Source of the DNA: an uncultured Lachnospiraceae bacterium
GTDB taxonomy: Bacteria > Bacillota > Clostridia > Lachnospirales > Lachnospiraceae
NCBI GenBank assembly: GCA_910586205.1
Contig: CAJUGD010000006.1
Location: 62,001-126,000, forward strand
Length of the DNA stretch: 64,000 bases
Direction of reading: 5' to 3'
Part shown: one piece after another, positions 60,365-64,000 of the stretch
Position numbering within the stretch: position 1 is the stretch's first letter
How the letters are laid out: every line of letters begins with the position of its first letter
The notes under the pieces: model-generated
Seen by the model: only the letters and a program-made list of their open reading frames with translations
Databases searched by the model: none
Told to the model about the DNA's origin: nothing
Made by a program: the position numbers and the translations under genes

Positions 60365-61264
60365 TTAAAGCTCTTTTCTTTCCGTATGAACCATAATCTG
60401 CTTATAAGGGATCACGATCCCCTCCTCATCAAACCGAAGCTTAATTGTCTCAATAATATCCCACCGGGCCGGCCAATATTCTTCCCGCATCATCCAGCCG
60501 CGCATTCCCAGAATCACGGCACTGTCCCCCAGCTCTTTTACAAAAACCCGCACCCCATCCTCCTGAATAACCTGAGAATGGTTCTCCAGAATTTCCAAAA
60601 GAATCTCCTTTGCCCGTTTCAGATCCGACCCATAGTCTATATTAACCTCCAAATCAAGCTGTCTCTTGTCCTGGGCTGTCACATTGATCACCGTGGCATT
60701 GGCCACCGTACCGTTGGGAATCGTCACTTTCCGGTTATCTACCGTAATCAAAGACGTATACACCAGCCCAATATCCTCCACGGTTCCTTCCACATCTTTG
60801 CAAATAATATAATCCTGCAAGATAAAAGGCCGCGTCACCATGATCAGAATCCCGCCCGCCACATTGGACAAGCTTTCCTTTAAAGACAAGCCGATTGCCA
60901 CGCCTGCAGAGCCCATCAGCGTTACAATGGAAGCAGAAGGCACTCCCAGCTTTTCCGCCGCAATAAAGATCACCAAAGCATACATACAGGCATTGAGACT
61001 GGTCAGCAAAAATTTGTTGACATTTTCCTCCAGACTCATCCGATCAAAGGTCTTTTTTAAGATTCCCCGTACCGCCCGCACCAGCCGAAAACCTATGACC
61101 AAGATCAGAACAGCAGTCAGAATCCGCCAGAACGCCCCTTTCACCCCTGACGTAAAATGGTTTTTTAACGTATCAAGAATCCAACTGGGCTCCAGCTCAA
61201 GCCTTGCCTCCTGCTGCCACACTGCCAGCTTTTGTCCCATAGTTGCAATAACCGTACCGCACAT
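60365..61264 (-). CDS. small-conductance mechanosensitive channel (MscS family)
   Basis: Tension-gated membrane channel for osmotic down-shock, 299 residues. Three membrane helices (about 40-65, 90-110, 115-140), with the pore helix GSAGVAIGLSLKESLSNVAGG near 115-135, then the beta domain (DNRKVTIPNGTVANATVINVT near 190) and a C-terminal alpha/beta domain. The ATG at 61264 follows GGGGAGG by 6 nt; the frame opens 10 codons earlier. Confidence 0.92.
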   Translation of the reverse strand: MCGTVIATMGQKLAVWQQEARLELEPSWILDTLKNHFTSGVKGAFWRILTAVLILVIGFRLVRAVRGILKKTFDRMSLEENVNKFLLTSLNACMYALVIFIAAEKLGVPSASIVTLMGSAGVAIGLSLKESLSNVAGGILIMVTRPFILQDYIICKDVEGTVEDIGLVYTSLITVDNRKVTIPNGTVANATVINVTAQDKRQLDLEVNIDYGSDLKRAKEILLEILENHSQVIQEDGVRVFVKELGDSAVILGMRGWMMREEYWPARWDIIETIKLRFDEEGIVIPYKQIMVHTERKEL

Positions 61265-61349
61265 ACAATTCCTCCCCGGAAATTTTCCTGTCATACTTTC
61301 TTATTTTTAGCTTTCTCTTTATACTTCCTCTCTTTTTTGCTTAAGCGGC

Positions 61350-62894
61350 TCACATTTTCCCCATTCCCTTCTCAATCTGCCTTCCAATCTCCCTTTCTTC
61401 TTCTGAAAACAACAAATTCTGATTGTATTGATAATATCTTTCACACTCATATTCCTGTAAAAATCCCACACTGTAAAAGCCTGTGTTCAGTTCTGTCAAA
61501 AACAGTGCCATCTCCTGCCCGTTCCCAAAAGCTGCTTCCATAAAATCAAAAGCATACTCCAACCCTTGCCCGGCATTTTCCAAAAGGGCCTCATATCGGT
61601 CGCTGTCCTCCCCAAACATTTCCTGAATCTTTTTCCACACTTCCTCCGCTGTGAAAAGCCCCATCTTCTGCAGCTCCAAAAGCTGATCTTCCAGAGAAAC
61701 GCTGACATCCCGGCAGGTCTTAAGCGCCTCTCGGGAAAGAAGCCCGTTTTCCCTCTTTTTCTCCCACCTGCCCCGAAATGCCTCTGTCATATGGGAAAAT
61801 GCACATATGGCCGCTCCTCCTGTTCCCGTTTTCTCTCTTTCTCCCAGGCCAAACACCTCTGCTTTCCCCAGTTCCCTCAGCTCCTTTTGCTGCATCTCCA
61901 TCCGCTCTCCCATGCTGCTTACCCTTCTCAATCGCTCATTAAGCCCGGACAGCAAAATGCCTACTACACTGACTCTCTCGTCAAAGGCTGCGCGTTCTAG
62001 TTTTTCATACACCTCCATAGGTGTCTTTCCCTCTAAAATCCGCTCCACCTGATAATCATTCTGATACTTGCGGTATAGCTCCAGATACCCTGCAAAATCC
62101 CGTGCAATCTTGGGGAACTGCACATATTCGGAAACCAGCTCCCGATCTGCAGCCATTCCTATCTGATCATACACAGAAAGAATCCAGGACAAATCTTCCC
62201 ACCCCCTTGGAGTGACAAAAAGCTTTCCGTCCACTGTAGTCTCAATCCTGCTGAAATTCTGTGGACGCGCACTTAAATAAGCCTCTATTGCCGGATGAAT
62301 ATTGGCCTGCACTGCATATTCCTTCCATGCATCAAAATCCGGCTCCACATCAATCCTTCGGATTCGGTCCAAGGTCACAATATCAAATTCCCTTACAGAC
62401 TTATTGTACTCCGGCGGATTGCCTGCCGCAGCAATCACCCATCCTTCCGGAATCTGATGGTTTCCAAAGCATTTCCCCTGAAGAAACTGCAGCATAGCCG
62501 GCGCCAAGGTCTCTGACACACAATTAATCTCATCAATAAACAAAATTCCCTCATCCAGCCCGGTTGTCCTCATTTTTTCATATACCGAAGCCACTATCTC
62601 ACTCATGGTATACTCGGTAGCTGAAAATTCCTTCCCGCCGAACTGCCTTTTCTCTATAAAAGGCAATCCGATGGCACTCTGGCGGGTATGATGAGTAATC
62701 GTATAAGACACCAGCCCAATCTGGCATTCCTGGGAGATCTGCTCCATAATCTGTGTTTTTCCCACCCCAGGCGGCCCAATCAGAAGTATGGGCCTTTGCC
62801 GAATGCGGGGAATCACATAAGATCCATCTTCATCCTTCTTAAGATAAGCCTGGATCGTATCCTTGATTTCCTGCTTTGCACGCTTAATATTCAT
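61350..62894 (-). CDS. MoxR-type AAA+ ATPase
   Basis: Chaperone-like AAA+ protein of 514 residues. Walker A GPPGVGKTQ near 39, Walker B ILFIDEINCV near 115, sensor 1 AAAGNPPEYNKSV near 155 and an Arg-finger region LDRIRRIDVEPDF near 173. The long helical C-terminal extension (about 290-514) is not conserved in the core family. Downstream of the VWA protein by 32 nt, forming the usual MoxR-VWA pair that assembles or metal-loads partner proteins. Partner unknown. Confidence 0.88.
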   Translation of the reverse strand: MNIKRAKQEIKDTIQAYLKKDEDGSYVIPRIRQRPILLIGPPGVGKTQIMEQISQECQIGLVSYTITHHTRQSAIGLPFIEKRQFGGKEFSATEYTMSEIVASVYEKMRTTGLDEGILFIDEINCVSETLAPAMLQFLQGKCFGNHQIPEGWVIAAAGNPPEYNKSVREFDIVTLDRIRRIDVEPDFDAWKEYAVQANIHPAIEAYLSARPQNFSRIETTVDGKLFVTPRGWEDLSWILSVYDQIGMAADRELVSEYVQFPKIARDFAGYLELYRKYQNDYQVERILEGKTPMEVYEKLERAAFDERVSVVGILLSGLNERLRRVSSMGERMEMQQKELRELGKAEVFGLGEREKTGTGGAAICAFSHMTEAFRGRWEKKRENGLLSREALKTCRDVSVSLEDQLLELQKMGLFTAEEVWKKIQEMFGEDSDRYEALLENAGQGLEYAFDFMEAAFGNGQEMALFLTELNTGFYSVGFLQEYECERYYQYNQNLLFSEEEREIGRQIEKGMGKM

Positions 62895-62926
62895 AACCGT
62901 CTGCTGCTCCTTCCTTATTTTTTAAG

Positions 62927-64000
62927 TCAGACTCTCTGCAATATCTGCCCTGGTTCTAAAATCACCTTCATCGCCCAGTTCGGAACCGAAACATCTGTAT
63001 ACTGATCCTTCACAAACACAAAAGCCGTATCATACACGCGCCGCTTCACTGGATAGATCCCCTCTCCGTCTGTAAAGTATAAAAGCCCCCGAAGCCGGTG
63101 AAATTCTCCCCTTCCCATCATATTATCCACATACTCAAAGGCCGGCCGAAAATCCGTGCCGCCCTGGCCGATAATCGCAAAGTCTTTCATATATGCATTC
63201 ATGTCCTCCCGACATGTAATCCTCTGATCCTGCCGTATCTTATCATCACACTGAATAATATGAATATTCACTTTCCGAAAATAACTGTCTGCCTCACACA
63301 GCACATCATATGTCTCCTCCAGAAACCGCCGCACCAATTCCCCTGAACAAGACATGGAAGTGTCGATCACGATAACAAAATCCTCAATCCGGCTGACCTC
63401 CCTTGACTCCAGAGGCTCTATTAAAGGCATATTTCCATAAAGAGACATACCATAGCTGTAGAACACATAATCAAAGGAATCCGGATCTACCTGCATCTCC
63501 TCCTTGAGCACAGAAAACTTCCTCAAAAACTCACGGTAATTGTACCTCTCCCTGTTCTCTACCTGTACATGCTCCAAAAGGCTGCGGGAATCTTCGTCCT
63601 GCTGATTCCCCATGGTCTCCATCTCGGTCTGCAGCCTTTCCCGGTTTTTGTTCCACTGATTCTGACGCACTACAGGAAGCTTAGGCTCCTCTCCTGGCAA
63701 TTCCCAATACCCATGATCATCCACATAAAATTCTTCAGCCAGCCTGTCTCTCTGCCCATCCTGTATTTTTATGCCTTTCAAAACATGATAGACGCCCTCT
63801 GCATTCAGTACCTGCAGCTCCTTTCTCAGCCGGCCATACCAGTCCTGGCGATAAAGAGACGGCTGCCGGTGAATACAGCCCAGATACAGACCGTCAATCA
63901 CAGACTCCGCCGCAATATCACAGGCCAGGTTCCAAAGCCTCTCCTCCCGTCTTCCCCGTGTATCCATATGACAAAACAGACAGTGAAGAACCATATGCAG
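62927..64000 (-). CDS. VWA-like/putative metallopeptidase-domain protein (DUF2201), 5' end outside window
   Basis: Partner of the MoxR ATPase. The frame stays open to the window edge, so the N-terminus is missing; the first codons seen (LHMVLHCLFCHMDTR) carry the His-rich helix of the DUF2201 N-terminal domain, not a true start. The C-terminal half is a von Willebrand A-like domain with the metal-site motif DFVIVIDTSMSCSG near two thirds of the length, GQGGTDFRPAF and LLYFTDGEG. At least 358 residues. Confidence 0.85.
   Translation of the reverse strand: MHMVLHCLFCHMDTRGRREERLWNLACDIAAESVIDGLYLGCIHRQPSLYRQDWYGRLRKELQVLNAEGVYHVLKGIKIQDGQRDRLAEEFYVDDHGYWELPGEEPKLPVVRQNQWNKNRERLQTEMETMGNQQDEDSRSLLEHVQVENRERYNYREFLRKFSVLKEEMQVDPDSFDYVFYSYGMSLYGNMPLIEPLESREVSRIEDFVIVIDTSMSCSGELVRRFLEETYDVLCEADSYFRKVNIHIIQCDDKIRQDQRITCREDMNAYMKDFAIIGQGGTDFRPAFEYVDNMMGRGEFHRLRGLLYFTDGEGIYPVKRRVYDTAFVFVKDQYTDVSVPNWAMKVILEPGQILQRV

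Overview
The window looks like the chromosome of a gut Lachnospiraceae-type Firmicute (Clostridium cluster XIV). Supporting signs are AGGAGG ribosome-binding sites throughout, sigma-A promoters with 17-nt spacers, the Firmicute gene order rpsF-ssb-rpsR, LacI-controlled ABC sugar systems, TRAP transport, and the 'ATASNA' linker common in Lachnospiraceae surface proteins. Most genes are on the minus strand. Assignments come from reading the sequence and remembering the families; no search was run.

Positions 1-26314 are a beta-mannan utilisation locus. An anchored GH26 mannanase and a very large repeat-built secreted protein act outside the cell. An ABC importer (binding protein and two permeases, no ATPase gene here) brings in mannooligosaccharides. 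Inside, a GH36 alpha-galactosidase, a GH130 mannooligosaccharide phosphorylase, a cellobiose/mannobiose 2-epimerase, a GH130 mannosylglucose phosphorylase and a phosphohexomutase carry sugar to glycolysis. A LacI regulator sits beside the transporter. All four transcription starts share an unusual AT-rich promoter/operator sequence. A patch of accessory genes (3287-8499: AraC, ASCH, AlbA_2/Schlafen-like, MFS, sce7726) interrupts the locus and is partly AT-rich.

Positions 26595-31220 hold core genes (rpsR, ssb, rpsF, glyA, recJ). recJ is the last gene of a tightly coupled operon that begins with a barnase-like lipoprotein, its barstar inhibitor and a HAMP membrane protein (31217-33633). A deoxynucleoside kinase, an HhH protein and a SpoVB/MurJ-type flippase follow.

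Positions 37121-41254 are a TRAP transporter with a DlgD/YiaK-type reductase, resembling 2,3-diketo-L-gulonate use. Positions 41986-50180 are a ribose-type ABC transporter with an amidohydrolase, a cupin, a LacI and a divergent FCD-type GntR. Palindromes centred on ATCGAT mark the control regions of this stretch.

Positions 50230-60133 resemble a fructoselysine/Amadori-product pathway: ABC importer, FrlD-like kinase, FrlC-like epimerase, FrlR-like GntR, two SIS-domain deglycase candidates with a YitT membrane protein between them, and a HAD phosphatase/mutase. The window ends with an MscS channel and a MoxR ATPase/VWA pair that runs off the edge. No tRNA, rRNA, CRISPR array, insertion sequence or prophage was seen.
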